Assembly: GCA_002205965.3 (NCBI GenBank) | Contig: NADL03000696.1 | Span: 839,501 to 903,500, forward strand | Direction: 5' to 3' | Source of the DNA: Kappaphycus alvarezii | Lineage: Eukaryota; Rhodophyta; Florideophyceae; Gigartinales; Solieriaceae | Length of the DNA stretch: 64,000 nucleotides | Shown: positions 45,201 through 58,305 of the stretch, in pieces | Position numbering within the stretch: position 1 is the stretch's first letter | Layout: the number at the start of each line of letters is the position of its first letter | Program-made: the position numbers and the translations under genes | Notes under the pieces: generated by a model | Database searches by the model: none | Seen by the model: the letters and a program-made list of their open reading frames with translations, nothing else | What the model was told of the DNA's origin: nothing

Positions 45201-45446
45201 ATTGTACCACCATCTTTCTCATGTTGCGGCGGTTGGTAAGTATTACTGAGGTCGACAGCTTGGGTGGTGTTGAGGGAGAACGTAGTACCGAACTGGGAGT
45301 TACATCGCTGCAAAGCCGAAAGCTCGACATCCCGACGTGTATTTTCAACTTTTTTCTGTTTGTTTGATGACAGCTGCGCTGTTTTTGAAGGATGGGAAGT
45401 TCACTGCGTGTCATCCTCGATCAAAGAGGGTTAGAATATCTGCGAA

Positions 45447-46600
45447 TTAGAGGAATTCGTGCGTGTGCAAGTTGAAGTGACGGGCGAATGGTGAAGGAGG
45501 GGGCGCATCTAGTGCAGTTAGTGGGAATGCGGGACCGTCATCATCGCCAAAAACACCCGTTCCATTGTCTTGCTGCTGTGGTGAGGGATATATTCTCGGC
45601 ATCAGTGACGGGATTGAATCATCCGGACCGTCGAACTGATCAACCGAATCCTCATCAATAATAGAATAAGAGCGGGAGAAGGCAAAGTCGATATTATCCA
45701 GATCTTGAAACAGTGCAGATTTGGAGGCAAGACGAATGTCTTTGTACGCAGCCTGAATATTTTTCCTGCTGTGGTCTTGGAGACTTAAAAAATTAACGAA
45801 ATTTGAGGTAGGAAACCGTACGTATCCCTTCTTCCATGGGCTTGACTTGCCAGTACGTCGATAGAAGTACACTGCTCCGTCCCGAAAAAGTTCGAATGAG
45901 GAGATAATGAGTGTGTTTCTGCTCTCTTCTACCATTAGAAGGGAACGACGCACGCACTGCTCATTGGAGCCGCAATGAGATCGTCGGAGATCAGGGACTG
46001 AGGTATGCCTTGGATAGAGAGGGCGTACCCTCGGGCCATCTCAAAGCTACTCATATGCTTGCTACCGTAAAGGACGTAACTTAGGCAGATAGCACGAGGA
46101 AAACGCTCAGACCAATCCACGTGTGCTCCACGAGAAGCTTTAAATTACTCAGCGTCTTTGAGAAGTTTCTGCACAAGCGAGCGAATGACGGAATTCTCAC
46201 GTTCAACAGCGCCGCGCTTATTGTGCCTCCTCGCCGGACGAGCTTCGAAGCTGGTATCGAAGCATTTAAAAGCGTCCTGGAACTTTTTATTAAAGAACTA
46301 GGGGTCTCCAGAAATCTTGTTGGGATCTACAAGTATATTTATCTGCTTGACCTCCAATTCTTATTAAGCCAAATCCATTTCGGGGAAGAGAGAAGAGCCG
46401 TGACGGAGTGCGCTGCACTAACGTCAACAATATGGGAACCGGTGCGTTTTAAATTGGTTATAAGAAGAGTCGTTTAAGCTTCAAGCGCTCATTAAAGCAT
46501 ATGAGAATCTCGTCGAGGGACACCTTGCAGAATGGAAGAGGTCTACCGGTTTCCTTGCATTAGATACACCGATCGACAACAGATATCAACGACTGATTGA
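45447..46600 (-). pseudogene. copia-2 integrase
   Basis: The 5' end retains the CKETGRPL motif of the zinc-binding domain near 46560-46535 (copia-1: CKTTGRPL). The C-terminal part in frame 45953-45447 reads FRDGAVYFYRRTGKSSPWKK, GYVRFPTSNFVNFLSLQDHS and IQAAYKDIRLASKSALFQDL, equivalent to the copia-1 segment VYFFEKQTK to KVAYEDIRLYPSSSLLQEL. The catalytic core between them is broken by several stops, and not all DDE residues can be placed. Confidence 0.7.
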
Positions 46601-46625
46601 GAACGGGTGTCAGGACTTTGCCGCG

Positions 46626-47230
46626 TTAAAATAAGCGAACGATATCATCGTACGGTAAGTATTTGTTGCCGTGAAGTTTTGTAGCGAAATGTCTGGCAAT
46701 TTTGCCGTACTTAAAGCGGTTCTTCATGCTGCTGGTTTTTGCGACGACAGATAAAAAGGACAACTGTGAGGAAAAGTAGGAATAGAAATAATTTGTTTTC
46801 GATGGGACGACGAGGAGGTATGTACGAACGGCATCTTTTTCTGGGGAAGTAAGAGGTTCGCAGTAGGTCTGAAAATAAAGTTGATGTTTAAATAGATTGT
46901 GGAATCGAGGAGTAATTGAAAGCAAGTGCTCTGGCACCAGCAGGTCGGATTGATGACAAATTTCATTGCCTGGCAAAATGATACCCTCATCCTCTGTCAC
47001 GTAGAACAGTATGTTGACGGACACACAGTTTAAATTGGGAACATGAGGGTTCTATACGCCAATTGTCGAAGATGCATCACTACAGTTCTTCAAATAGCCA
47101 TGGAGCAAAGGTACAAATTCAAGCTCACGCATGAAAAATTCGATTCCTAATGAAAAACAGAGAAGCTTAATAACATCGATTCCACCAATACTTCAGGGGC
47201 AGCCGGGATCGATGATTGGGTTAGGATCTC
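46626..47230 (-). pseudogene. copia-2 protease region
   Basis: Near 47220-47180 the minus strand reads PNPIIDPGCP, stop, SIGGIDVIKL, equivalent to copia-1 PNPILDEGCPRSVGG, the aspartic protease active-site block. Frame 47024-46626 (MSVNILFYVTEDEGIILPGN) matches the copia-1 IPFYITKGDGPLLLGN block. The catalytic triplet is D-P-G here. Confidence 0.6.
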
Positions 47231-47424
47231 GCTGGCCTGCAATGACATCAGATGGGGCTCCGGGTGAAGCCACTAAACTCATTTGCCTGGGCCGTTGCCG
47301 GAGACCTTCTGATGAAAAGGAGAGGCTTGCTTCTTTGGCTCCTTTGGATTGTCCTGATTGCGCATCCTCCTTTTCAGAGGTACTTTACTAGGCTTCGTAC
47401 ACTCCGCATTACCTCGATAGTGAT

Positions 47425-48539
47425 CTAACTATCCACAATTGTAGCAGACAACACGGCGCTTCCTCGATCCAGAGCTATTTCCCTGAAACATTTTCCATCC
47501 TTACGACCACCACTACCGTTGGAAGTAAATGCACTAGCAGGAGTACCTGTACTAGGGTGAGTTGTGCTAGAGGATGGATTAGAGAAAGGTTCACCTTGAT
47601 AGTGACGAGTAGAGGAAATGATAGATTTGACCTTGTTTCCGACAATGGCCTTAACTTCTTTCATAGATATGCTGGGAGATTCCGTGCTTGAGGCACTGGT
47701 GAGGCTTCTGAGTACTTGCAATCCATCACCTAGATTTAAGCGCCAAGGTTTCTGCTCTGACTTAAACATTTCAGCTACCGCTTGTGGGGATTGGCCGGAT
47801 GGATTTGGTGGTAGAATTTCCTCGAAAACTTTGATCATTGCGTGAACCAAAAAGTCCAAATAATCAATAAATTTGGATCAGGTCCCTCTGGGACAGCGGT
47901 GAAGAGGGCAAAAAATTTAGCCATTGATCGCATCAATGCATTGAGTTTCTTACTCGGGATAGATATCATCTCGACGTCATTGGACTGGCCTTTTGCCCTA
48001 GCTTCTGCCAATGAATTGAGCTGCAACTTAGAGTTGGTGAGGGTAATTTCATCCAGCGCGGCATTGTTGCGCAGGGTAGTGGCGAGAAACTCAGCAATCG
48101 TGGAGGTTTTTGAAGCATCCGAGTAGAGAAGATGCTTGGCTGGGAGGCCACAAAAACCGTAAATGGAGTTTGACAATGTCTCATTTTTCTCTAGACGACA
48201 CCTTGTGCCCTTCTTGTATGAGAAAATCAACTTAGTGTCCATTTGAATAGTAGGATCCACAGAAACCAGTTGAAATATATCGAGAGCAGTCTTGGCTGGG
48301 TCATCCATTTGAGGGGAATTAATGCGAAATTTTGGCTGTGCTTCATCAACAATATCCTTCTGAGCCTCAGCTAGCCCTCGTTCATACAAATTTCGACCGA
48401 GTAACTTTAACATCGTCTGCAAATTACGTTCGTGGCCATTATTGTGAGCCAGCTTCAAGGCATTAGCCCACTAGCCGACTTCCTTTCTCCAAGTATCAAA
48501 GTAACCTTTAGAAGAGAAAAAAGGAGTCTTGAATGACAT
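47425..48539 (-). pseudogene. copia-2 gag
   Basis: An ATG at 48539 begins MSFKTPFFSSKGYFDTWRKE, followed by an in-frame TAG and the 207-residue frame 48458-47835 with LGRNLYERGLAEAQKDIVDE and LATTLRNNAALDEITLTNSK. The frame 47859-47425 has a Ser/Pro-rich linker. In a neighbouring frame near 47450-47405 a zinc knuckle follows with ligand spacing C-x2-C-x4-H-x6-C interrupted by a stop. The spacing is the same as in copia-1. Gag would coat the element RNA. Confidence 0.8.
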
Positions 48540-48561
48540 AAGCGATTTGTTCATCTTGGCA

Positions 48562-48575
48562 CCTGGACCCATAAC
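48562..48575 (-). other. copia-2 primer-binding site (initiator tRNA-Met anticodon type)
   Basis: Directly inside the 5' LTR the minus strand reads GTTATGGGTCCAGG, which fits the complement of the initiator tRNA-Met anticodon arm (GTTATGGGCCCAG) with one mismatch in the first 13 bases. Confidence 0.75.
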
Positions 48576-48852
48576 TGTGAGAGATCTGGAATAAAAGAGA
48601 AAAGAAGAGGCGATGTATAGCCTTTGGTAGGTAGCGAGGGAACAAGAGGTGGAGACGGGAGGGCGAGGCGAGTTTGGTCAGATAGCAAGCACTTAGACTC
48701 AGTCTCCGGGTAATTACTTTATAATTGACCCCCAGTGGGGAATTAAAGTACCCCCGGCACATCCCAGGGGCGGGGTAAATATCAACCCAAATTTGGCAAT
48801 ACTGTTAGGTAGCTGGCTGGAGACAGACTAGCAATGACCCACATCTATCACA
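48576..48852 (-). repeat. copia-2 5' LTR
   Basis: On the minus strand it starts TGTGATAGATGTGGGTCATT and ends AGATCTCTCACA, 277 bp. It matches 41707-41832 at both ends and has about 150 extra bp in the middle containing GGGGAATTAAAGTACCCCC-like inverted sequence. Confidence 0.7.
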
Positions 48853-51800
48853 GAAAAAGATGAATTCACGACTTGGACTGTGTGTAGAAATCCTTTATGC
48901 AATTAGAGTCGTTTTCTATTTATTATAATATCCATGGACCCTCGCTATCGCTTTTTAGTTTCTTAAATGTACCAATTTATAGCTTGGCTATATTTATATC
49001 ATTTCAATATAATAAATTTAAATGCCTTTCAATTGTATAAATTTCCCCATTGCAGAAAACTTCGGCCTAGACCGCTATCAAACACAGATTCAATCACAAA
49101 ATTGTATATGATTGAAAGTATGTCTTAAAATGAGTTCTCCATGAACTTACTCTTATTTATTAGTCTTCTTAAGATAAGCTTCTTGAAATTATTTTTATTA
49201 AAGTAATAATAGTTTCTGGGTTTTTTCTACGTTCTTCTATATCTCTGTTTAAAAGTTTTTTCAATTTACACGTAAATGTTCTTTACTTTAAAATCGTTGT
49301 ACAAAACTGCCCCCAGCTGTACATATGAGATTTGTGAAAATGCCAACACTTGGTTAAAATGTCTGAAATTGTATAACTGTACTCTGTGTAATAAAAAATC
49401 AGATATTACGGAGTTTTTGTCGCCAAATTTTGACTAAAACTTCTTTACGTAGCAGGATGATGTTCAAGCTGACTAAAAACTTTCATTAAGTAAATTTCTT
49501 GGTACTAAAAACGTTGTTCGAATCTTTTAATACTGCTCTATCGGTTGCATGCGAAATTTTTATGTGACTGTGTTTTCGACGTACTTATGGCACAAAATTA
49601 CTCTAATTTTTCCTATCTTTACGTCTTCGTAATCGGGGCACCACATGTATTTAGGTAACTCTGGCTAGTAAATTTAGGTAATCGATTCCAGATGTACTAC
49701 ATGATCCCTTCATATATTATATCAAATGTTTTAATTACACTTACCATTCTAAATCTTACTGCTCCGTTAAATTCCTAAGCGAATGCTTCTTAAAAAAAAT
49801 ATTCCCAACTTCTAAAAAGCATTATTTATAAATCTTTTGAATTTTTATTAAACTTTAGTTGAAGCCTTAGTTTCAGTATAGTTTCAATAATATTTTAAGA
49901 GTAGTCGACTACAAGAGAAGTCAGTACTATATATTTCATGCCTTCATTTATCAACGATCCTGACGGATGTAATAGGCAGCACTAGTAACTTTTCAATCAT
50001 AACAGTTTTTGCCTCTACGAAATAAATAGTACCGCTAGTTTTTGTCAATATTTCTTGATTTTTTATACATAAAAATTTTAAAAGCATATACAAACCTGTT
50101 TCGCTGCTACCGTGCTGTATTTTAGTGTTTTAAATTCTAGTTGCAGAAAAATAAAACTTTTTCGCGTTGCACATGAACCTGTCTGTGTGCATTTCATAGC
50201 CGTAAAAAAAATGAAGCTTAAATTACAAAAGAAGTCTTAGAAATCAATAATCAAGGTTTCAATGAAAATTTTCTGTCTGTACTTAGTTTTTAAACTTTCC
50301 TTACCAAGATATCATCCTTTGATGCTTATTACCGAAGAGCTCAAATGAAATCCAAACAGAAACCAATAATAAGCTTAATATGTGAAGACTCTTTCATTAC
50401 TTCTTTTATATGATCAAAATACAAGATATGAGACCAGAAAAAATACATACGAAACAAAACTTCTGCTTCAATTTCTGTTAAATTATATCTTTTCTGTGAA
50501 TTAAGTATACGTGTTCTGTCCGCCAAAAACTAAAAGCAACCAATTTAGCATAAAACTTTGTAAAACTAAAGTTGTCCTCAAATCATAAATTTAATGCACA
50601 GAAATAACATTCCTGAATGTAGGTTGCATTTGAAGATTCTTAAATATTAGAAAAAACATCTAATATAACTAGATGTATTTTCAATGTTTCCAAATAATAT
50701 ATTTAAAATATAATAAACAATAATTCACAAATTTCCAATATTTTCGAACAAAAACTGCAAATTATATAGTTACCGAACCGTTTTTTACGAGACTGCGAAG
50801 TTTAATTTATCAAGTAAAAATCAATTTATGTTTATAATTAATTTTTGTGTATGTGATGTGATCGCCATCCCCTTAAACTTCAAATGTTATCGAATTTTTG
50901 CAATGGAGAAAGATGAAAATACTAGATAAGCTTGTAAATAAATCTATATATTTTCAGAATAAAATCTAAAGAGATTTTTTCTAGTTAAAATTAATCATAA
51001 AGAAGAAATAAATTAATACATAAAGTTTATATTACATACTTATAAAGTTTGTTCACCAAAAAGGCGTTTTGTTTGCTTTTTACGGGCACGTGAAACCAAA
51101 GATCAAATTAAAAAAGATTGCCATGTTTCCAGCGTATAGTATGCCTGAATATTAACATAGTGGTCCGCATACCATACTTTTTTTACGTTTTTTCTGCTTA
51201 CGCAAATATTTTAGTACACTCATTGTTCATTGTTCATTCATCAATGTGAAGAGGAAAGTGTTAATAATTTTTACGAGTGCAATAGTTAGAATGAACCTAA
51301 TAGTAGTGAAATAGAAGCAGAGGCAATCGAAAATTCCAAAATCATACAATGGAAAACTTCATTAGCCAACATAGGATACCCAAAAATATTTTGGGGGGGT
51401 TGCTAGTTTCAGATATAAGTATAACAATCAGAGAATGGACGTAAATATTTTGTACGAAATGGGTGCGTCAGTACATATGAACCGATTTATACAGACCAGG
51501 GGCAGAAAATTATACCACTATAAGTCGTTTTTTGTCGATAACATGATAACTGCACTAAAAAATAGGAAAAATTATTAGAATCCCAGAGAAACCAATAAAA
51601 AGGTAGAATAAGGATTCAATTATCCTTCATAATAGAAGTTGCATTGCGAAAAGGTATTGTAAAGCTATAAATGTGTGTGCGCGTGAAAAAAAGCATCTGG
51701 GTTCCAGCCTCCGAGGCTGGATATTGGTATAAGAATTCGCGAGCAAGGAGTGCTTCAATTTCAAGAAACGTAGAAAACGCCGTAAGCATATTTTTAAAGT

Positions 51801-53790
51801 TTGTCATTATTTCTCACAAGAAATAAGCGTTTGTCAAATATTGCTTTGAACGCAAGAAAAATTTATGTTTGGCGACAGTATGGGTCAATCATCCATGGGT
51901 AACAGTTTTGGCCATGAAACCTGGAACTTTATATTACATATTTTCGGTATTTGAAAAGTGGGTATGAACATATGTTTAGTCCTTAAGATAAAAACTGAGT
52001 TGTCTCTCCCATTTATGCATTTTAAATCCTGTACAGGTCTATATTATTTTTGGTGAAATACAACATTCAGAAAAATGTTCTTGAAAATGATAAGACGCTA
52101 ATCATTTTCTGTACTATGTGTTTATATCTAAGTTCAGTTCTTGCCATGCTATAATTATTTCTAATTTCACGCATCTTAAAAAGAGTCTCAAAAACGGTAG
52201 AAAGAATAAGCAAAGCCTCATTTGAATGTCTCTATGTTTTTAGCACTAACCAGTGATATTAATGCATCAGAGTAGTAAAACTACAATAAATGTGATATAA
52301 ATGGAAACTATTGAAGGATAAAGTGGTTCAAATTGAATTATTACACATATTTACAAAATGGTTCCATTTGAACATTTCTAGTTTTTCGACGAAATTTATT
52401 TTCCTATTTGATTCAGAAAAGATTTAGTACTTTCTTGGATAAGTTAGGGATCAATATATACTTCAGATTACATATTTATTGGGTCAGATACTTGAACATG
52501 GTTGAACAGCAGAATCACAGCGAATGGGATAATGAGAATAAACTTAAAAGTTCCGCAGTTTCATGATTTCTGACTTCCAGTAGACACGTACAGGGAGGTT
52601 TTGTCATCTTGTAAATACTGTTGAGCATTAATAGCATCAATTTAAATTGAAATCAGATTGCAAAAATTCGCCGAAAAAGTGTTATGCAAAAGATATCTCG
52701 AAAGTTCAGAACATAAGAGAAAATGTCTCGTAATTTCATTTAAAGGTGCGTTTTTCAAAAAAAATTTGCGAATATAACCCAGAATACCGTTTTTCTTTTG
52801 TTTTGATGACTAAAAGACGGTACTACGCTGTAGAATGTTATGATAAATAATGAATACGTGCTCTGGACACGTCGAATCTAAGGCCTCAATCCGACGAGGG
52901 GAATCATAATAGCTTGGATTCAAACGGAAACCCATATAATTGTCTATTGAAATTCATCGATGTTGATGCCCAGCCTAAAATCGAGTCAAATTGTGAAGTT
53001 ATTTTGTTTGTTGAGGAGTGCTAGCTAGCTCAAGAAAGGCATTTTTTTCAAGGTTGAGAAGTATCAAAATCAGATTACAACCTTCTAAGAATTTAGATGT
53101 GTCAGTTAGCACACAAAATCCAGATCTTTAACGATAAACTAAAAGTTATTTGTCTCCCATCACTCGACATATTTATGTTTGCAAGCATCTCCTTCTTCGA
53201 TTTGAGAAGGAAGAACTACTCTGCTAAAGTAAATTAGTGTGAAGAATCATTGTTTCTATATATTCAATTGACTCACTTTAAGAGATATAAATTGCTTCAT
53301 TAAGATTTTTTTAATACTCTTGACGCCTATCTCTTCCTCGAAACCTTTTCCATGAATTTTCGTGTGGTGAAATGATTATTTCATGCTAAATAGCCCGGCT
53401 ATCTCTATAGTAAACTCCGATCTTCATCCAAGTAATGGCTTTACTTATTTCTTCGCTGAATCAGCCCCGAACATCTTCGTTCATAGTCAAATGCTTTCAG
53501 TAAAAACTCGAGAAAAACGAATGAAATGATGATATTAGATACATTTCAACTGTATTTTTGTGCTCTCGTCCTTCTTTAAAGGGGTAGAGTTTAACATTTC
53601 ATTCAGGATTTTGTAGAAGGATTTTACAGCTCGTTTTAGGACACTTTGGACACTCCTTTTCACGGTGAGCTGTTTTGAACGTGATTGTCATTGCTTTTTG
53701 CTTTTTTCAGCAATCAAAAGTCTTCAAAATAGGTGGAGATATCCTCGTCGGCAGCGGTAATTTACCAAAGTAGGAGTCACATCAGTATTA
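48853..53790. other. AT-rich region without supported genes
   Basis: No open frame exceeds 65 codons and no RNA gene or element was recognised. A 7-bp perfect hairpin (CCAGCCT CCG AGGCTGG) lies at about 51703-51719. Confidence 0.5.
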
Positions 53791-53799
53791 CAGAGGACC

Positions 53800-53880
53800 G
53801 GCAATCGGGGCTTGGATTCGAACATACAGAACGGTTAATGAGCCCGCATGAAGTCCAACTGCTATGAGTCGCCATTGGGT
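53800..53880 (-). ncRNA. Degenerate tRNA-like / SINE-like sequence
   Basis: On the minus strand TAGCAGTTGG (plus 53855-53864) resembles an A box with two bases missing, and TGTTCGAATCC (plus 53814-53824) fits the B box. Between them GGGCTCATTAACC resembles an anticodon arm with a CAT anticodon. The T-stem and acceptor stem do not pair well, so it is not a functional tRNA. A tRNA pseudogene or the head of a SINE are the options. Confidence 0.3.
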
Positions 53881-55200
53881 AGCCATTTCTCGGATTAAAT
53901 TTAAATTATTTTGAGAATAGATTCTTTGCGACACCCTGGGAAAATGCTATCGAATGATACAGTATACCGTGTCTTCATCATCGGATTTATATCGGACAAA
54001 TGGGTTAATTTTGGATAGAAACCTAGGCGCTATTACAGAACGATTCGCCACCTCCTGAGGCCCAAAACGGCTACCGAAAGCAACTTTTTACTCTTAATAA
54101 TGTTTGATCTTATCTCACAAAAGGAGTGTAACTTTTACAGACCGGCAAGCATTTAGCAATTTGGAGACGTTTAAATTTGTTGGCCCGAAATGATAAAAAC
54201 CCCGGCCAATTTCATTGGTTTGATGCAAATATACTTCCTTTTTAAACTTTAACAGATGAATTCCATTTGTTACGCTTTGTCCTCTGTTGGTCTTCCGACA
54301 AACCGGGATATAAAAAACAATTAACGAGAAATAAATCGATTGCTATCGAAAAGATAAAACGTACTTTTGAACACTAAGTTGACTGTAAGGTGCTAACAGC
54401 CTCTATTGCAATCAAAAGAGAACGAAAATGTCGCTAAGTGAAATTGAAAGTGTGCAAAAAACTCTTTACGCCCATTCTCGGAAATATTGACGAGATGGCT
54501 AGACATTAAAATGTGCAAAAAATTGAGCGAAGGATAGGACAGGGGTAATTTTACTTCATGCCTGGAAATAGAAGAATTTACCTTTATTGTCTGAATAATT
54601 AAGGATGCAGATAATAAGTACCTCTCCACTAGTCAAGCTGCAATTAAACTAATAATTCCCGGGATCACTACTGAAGACCAACTACAATGAGGTAGCTGTT
54701 ATGAGGAAACCGTTCCTTTCCAAAACTTACTGCTATCTTCATCACAGGGTCCATTCTTGACCTCTCATTTTCAAACCGATCGTCCTACCTCTTTTAAACA
54801 AAAATAAAATCCTACAGTCCTTTTTCTTTATGAATCAAAAATAACGATACGACTCCATTTGTTATTCTCAGTTTAAAATTTGGACCATCTTTTTCGAAAA
54901 GAAATCCTTTCGAATCATGATCCGCTTGGTCTTCCAAAATCAGTTCCGAAATTTTATCAAGCAAATTTTTTTATCATTTCCCTGAATTAATGCAAATTTA
55001 AGGCTGCAAAACTGCCTCTAATTTGTTTATTTCGCCCAAGGTCGTAAAATTTTCGAATATATTACCATATTATAGTTTGATAGCAACGTCGTTGAAGCGA
55101 TATCCTGCCATCAGCCAGTCCACAGGCTGGCAAATTTGTCCCAATTATGGCCATCCTCCTCCCACCCTTCACCGTAGCCAAGTCATCCAGAGCACGCAGT
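53881..55200. other. No supported gene
   Basis: AT-rich sequence, becoming more balanced after about 55100. The frame 54393-54629 (minus) has no features. Confidence 0.4.
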
Positions 55201-55201
55201 T

Positions 55202-55726
55202 CTACCAAAGGCTTGGCTTTGATGACCAATGGATCAACTGACTACGAGGACTACTGCACAAGGATGGATCGGGAACGCCTTCGGGAGTGTGTCCGCTGTC
55301 ATTGTTTCGATAAGGCAGAGTCGGGAGAGGAGGAAGAAGAGACATAAGAGTCATGGGAGCCAGAGGAGACTGAGGCAGATGAAGAGGGACCGGAACATGA
55401 GCAGGATTGGGGACACCGGTGTAAAACTGTGGGACAGATACTATGGAATACAGGGGTAAAATGAGGGTGTAATAGTGATCTCGGACTCCTCTGTTGCGGA
55501 TAGAGCGGGGGTTGAGGATAATGAGGAGAGATTGGAGGGCCTTGATGTGTCCCAAGAGGCCTTCTATCATCCTTTGCCATTCGACAGAGCCTTTAGGGGC
55601 TTTTTTTTGGAATATTAATATTTCGGATGGATTACTTGCGTCTGATATCGGGCGCAAAAGTTTAAGGAGGAGATCTGGATATTTACCCTGAAAATATCTA
55701 CTGTTAGTCTTTCTCGTCCACAACAT
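55202..55726 (-). CDS. Hypothetical open frame, unknown
   Basis: This open frame of 174 residues has a charged first half (KLLRPISDASNPSEILIFQK) and a Pro/Leu-rich second half (PVPLHLPQSPLAPMTLMSLL). No family is recognised. The opposite strand is also open in parts, so it may not be coding. It lies in a local island of more balanced composition and could be a fragment of a mobile-element gag. Confidence 0.22.
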   Translation of the reverse strand: MLWTRKTNSRYFQGKYPDLLLKLLRPISDASNPSEILIFQKKAPKGSVEWQRMIEGLLGHIKALQSLLIILNPRSIRNRGVRDHYYTLILPLYSIVSVPQFYTGVPNPAHVPVPLHLPQSPLAPMTLMSLLPPLPTLPYRNNDSGHTPEGVPDPSLCSSPRSQLIHWSSKPSLW

Positions 55727-58100
55727 TCCCCTTAATGTATTTTTATGGTATTTAGTATGTTTGTTTGATATTTCGGGATAGGTAAAAAAGTCTATATAAT
55801 TTGAGTAAATTTTTCCCTTTACAAGAAGGCTAGCGAGTTGGGAGAAACCTTGAAGTGGAGACCCAAGTAGTCCAGAGTTTGAGTGTCAAAATTCTTCCCT
55901 ACGAAGAAATTGTTTTCCGTTAGTCCCTGAGCACAGGTTTTAGAACACATTCCGTCAATATTAACTTCTATCCCCTTAGCCTCTACCCTCAATCAACTCT
56001 TCTCGTTCCGAAAACCGTACTTCGGGAGCACTCTTGTCGCTTGCAGCACCTCCAGTTTGGTATAATTGGTTCCGAGAATATCATCCTTTAGCAATTTGTC
56101 TATCAGTACTTCTATCCTTTCCGGCGATTCTGTTGGAGCATTTTAAGCTTTTGATCGGTTGAAAATAAAATTTGAAACCTAAGAAGTAAGGAATAGATTA
56201 TGCTGAAACCCCAGATTCATAAGACCACAAAAGTTCATTCATTCAAGTAATGCAGATACCTGAATTACGTAAGTTTAGGATTCGCATGGATGAAAAAGAC
56301 GTCGAAATTATTCTAGGGAATCAAATCCAATTGTTTAGTAGAAGTACAGTAGGTTTCACCGTGGAGGACTAAAAGGTACTACTAAAATTACTGAAATGAC
56401 TACGCAATTCACCGCGCTAATTGATATTTCATGGAAATGTTAGGACTTTCCGCACTCATGAAACGTATCAGTAGGTATATAATATAAATAATGCGGCTTA
56501 TGTATGCTAATATTCTGCTCTAGGACGTCACTTCCTAGCGGAGGGGAACTATATTGATTCAGGCTGCTCGTGATCATAATTTTGAGGTTGTCGTAAATGC
56601 CAGGTACACGTCTCATTTTCTTGGGCATTGAGATGAAAATATAATCAATAAGTTCAGGCGCATATTGACGAAAATGAAGTTTTAGTCATTTTCATCGGAA
56701 GAATAGATACTCTTCAAGTGAATTTCAATTTGACCTGCGCAGTTCGTTGTATGTAATCAATTCTTCGTGGGTGCTAAACTGGGGCTTTCGCGAAAAACCA
56801 CTGTCTTTCTATTTGAGCACTCCTTCCCACAAAGATTTAGAAAGCGCTTCAATCAGTTCGGAATATGGAACTGTTGCGCACACTGGATAAGGTGATTAAT
56901 CCGACAAGTGTTATATTTTGAGAAAATGGGGGAAGTGAGGGAAATTATAAAGATGTCAATTTATCTGTCCTTCGTACTACAAACTCCTGAAGTTTTGCTG
57001 GAGAATAGGGAAGTAGTTGATTACATCCTAGTACAAGGAGGCCCAAACTGCCACATAAAGGTGTAAAAAGTATCAGTGGTATCTTACAAACAAAAGTTGA
57101 GTTTTAATTCGAAACCCCAGAAAATCTGTAGCAACGTATGAAGCATTTGAGTGCAGAAAGAAGACGGAGACTAAACTGGACCAAATTATGTTGGGGTAAG
57201 ACTAGCGACAAGTGCATCGCCAAATAGAACAACTGGAATTAATTCATACCCAAGTAGATTAGCGAAGGGAAAGAGATCGTATGAGATCACGGAAACTCCT
57301 GAATAAGAAGCTGTAAAGGAAATGGAAGCATCCAAAGAGACCCGAAAACCCATAAGGGTGCCAAGACCGAGCAGTTACTGGTATTAATACCCACCAGTGC
57401 AAATTTGATAAAGCACCTTTGAATACATTAAAAGCATCACAAAGGGAAAAAAGAGACCGAAAGTTTTCTTACGAACACTTGAGATCGCCGCATCGCTTGA
57501 TAATGTGGTTAAGGCCGAGAATGGACTTTCTTTCGTCCAGGATTAAGCCGTTTTTTGGAGCTCATTTCCGAACCCGTTCACTGAACTGTGTCTGGTTCAA
57601 TCTCACGTCTACTTTAAACGTTGATCTCTGTAGTCTGGAAGCAGAGCCAATATGCTTCAACTTAATTCTTGCTATAACGCGATTGGCGTAGTTGGTTTGC
57701 TGTTTCATTATACTTTAAGCCGCTTAAGGGTCCTGCAAATGTTGCGGAGCGAGTAGCTTCAGCAAAAACTGTACAGTTGTTGGATCACGAATGAAAGGCA
57801 GAGATCAAGACAACACGAATCCGGATCAAGCGGCAGGATATCCGAATTGAAGGACAAACCCAATAGTTGCTGGCTGGACAAAGACATTATGTTAAGCGGA
57901 GATCTAGCGCAGTTGATCACAGCCAATTCAAAGTAGAAGAAACAAGATGATTTAGAACAAGAGCCCACACAGCAGATCTATCTATCAAAGTGCATGGGTG
58001 AAGGCGTAAGAACTTAGCAATGTCTACATAATGAAATACAATAGCGGCTGACATGATAGAATTAGAGGCAGCTCGCCGGCATCTTGTGCCGATCCTCCTT
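55727..58100. other. No supported gene
   Basis: Decayed, moderately AT-rich sequence. The frame 57419-57691 (plus) and the purine-rich stretch 57120-57400 could be remnants of a transposon protein, but no motif can be named. Confidence 0.35.
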
Positions 58101-58269
58101 GCATGCCCAATCTCCGAAGCAACTCATCCCTCAGCCGCAACCCGGTGCTAGTTAGGACTAGTGAGCACGTTTCTCTTTACAGTGCACGGGCCAATCAAGA
58201 ACAGTACAGCACTGTATTTGCGAAATTCATGCACACCTCCAAACGGCACTGGGAAGCGCGGTTCATCGG

Positions 58270-58305
58270 TAGGTACTGTACTGTACTGTACTGTACAGTA
58301 TGCAC
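58270..58305. repeat. GTACT/GTACA palindrome run upstream of the LLPH-like gene
   Basis: The run reads GTACTGTACTGTACTGTACT followed by GTACAG, ending about 180 bp before the start codon of the next gene. It has the same motif as the clusters at 3-3.8 kb and 60.3 kb. Confidence 0.8.

Larger units (their letters stand above)
41707..48852 (-). mobile_element. Ty1/copia retrotransposon, same family as copia-1, degenerate (copia-2)
   Basis: On the minus strand a 277-bp 5' LTR (48852-48576) is followed by the initiator-tRNA primer site, gag, protease, integrase, RT, RNase H, an oppositely oriented frame, and a shorter 3' LTR (about 41832-41707). Gag and pol segments align with copia-1 at block level: LGRNLYERGLAEAQ vs LGRHLYDRGLRQAQ, and AYLAFSDASQG in both. 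No target duplication was found. It is older than copia-1, judging by stops, frameshifts and LTR divergence. It forms a balanced-composition island in AT-rich DNA. Confidence 0.85.

Noticed and set aside
45960-46480. Plus-strand frame 46121-46477 in copia-2 as a host gene
   Set aside because: It is antisense to the decayed integrase and has no motif of its own.
51690-51730. Hairpin CCAGCCT/AGGCTGG as an RNA gene
   Set aside because: Only 7 bp, single and without context; such hairpins occur by chance at this scale.
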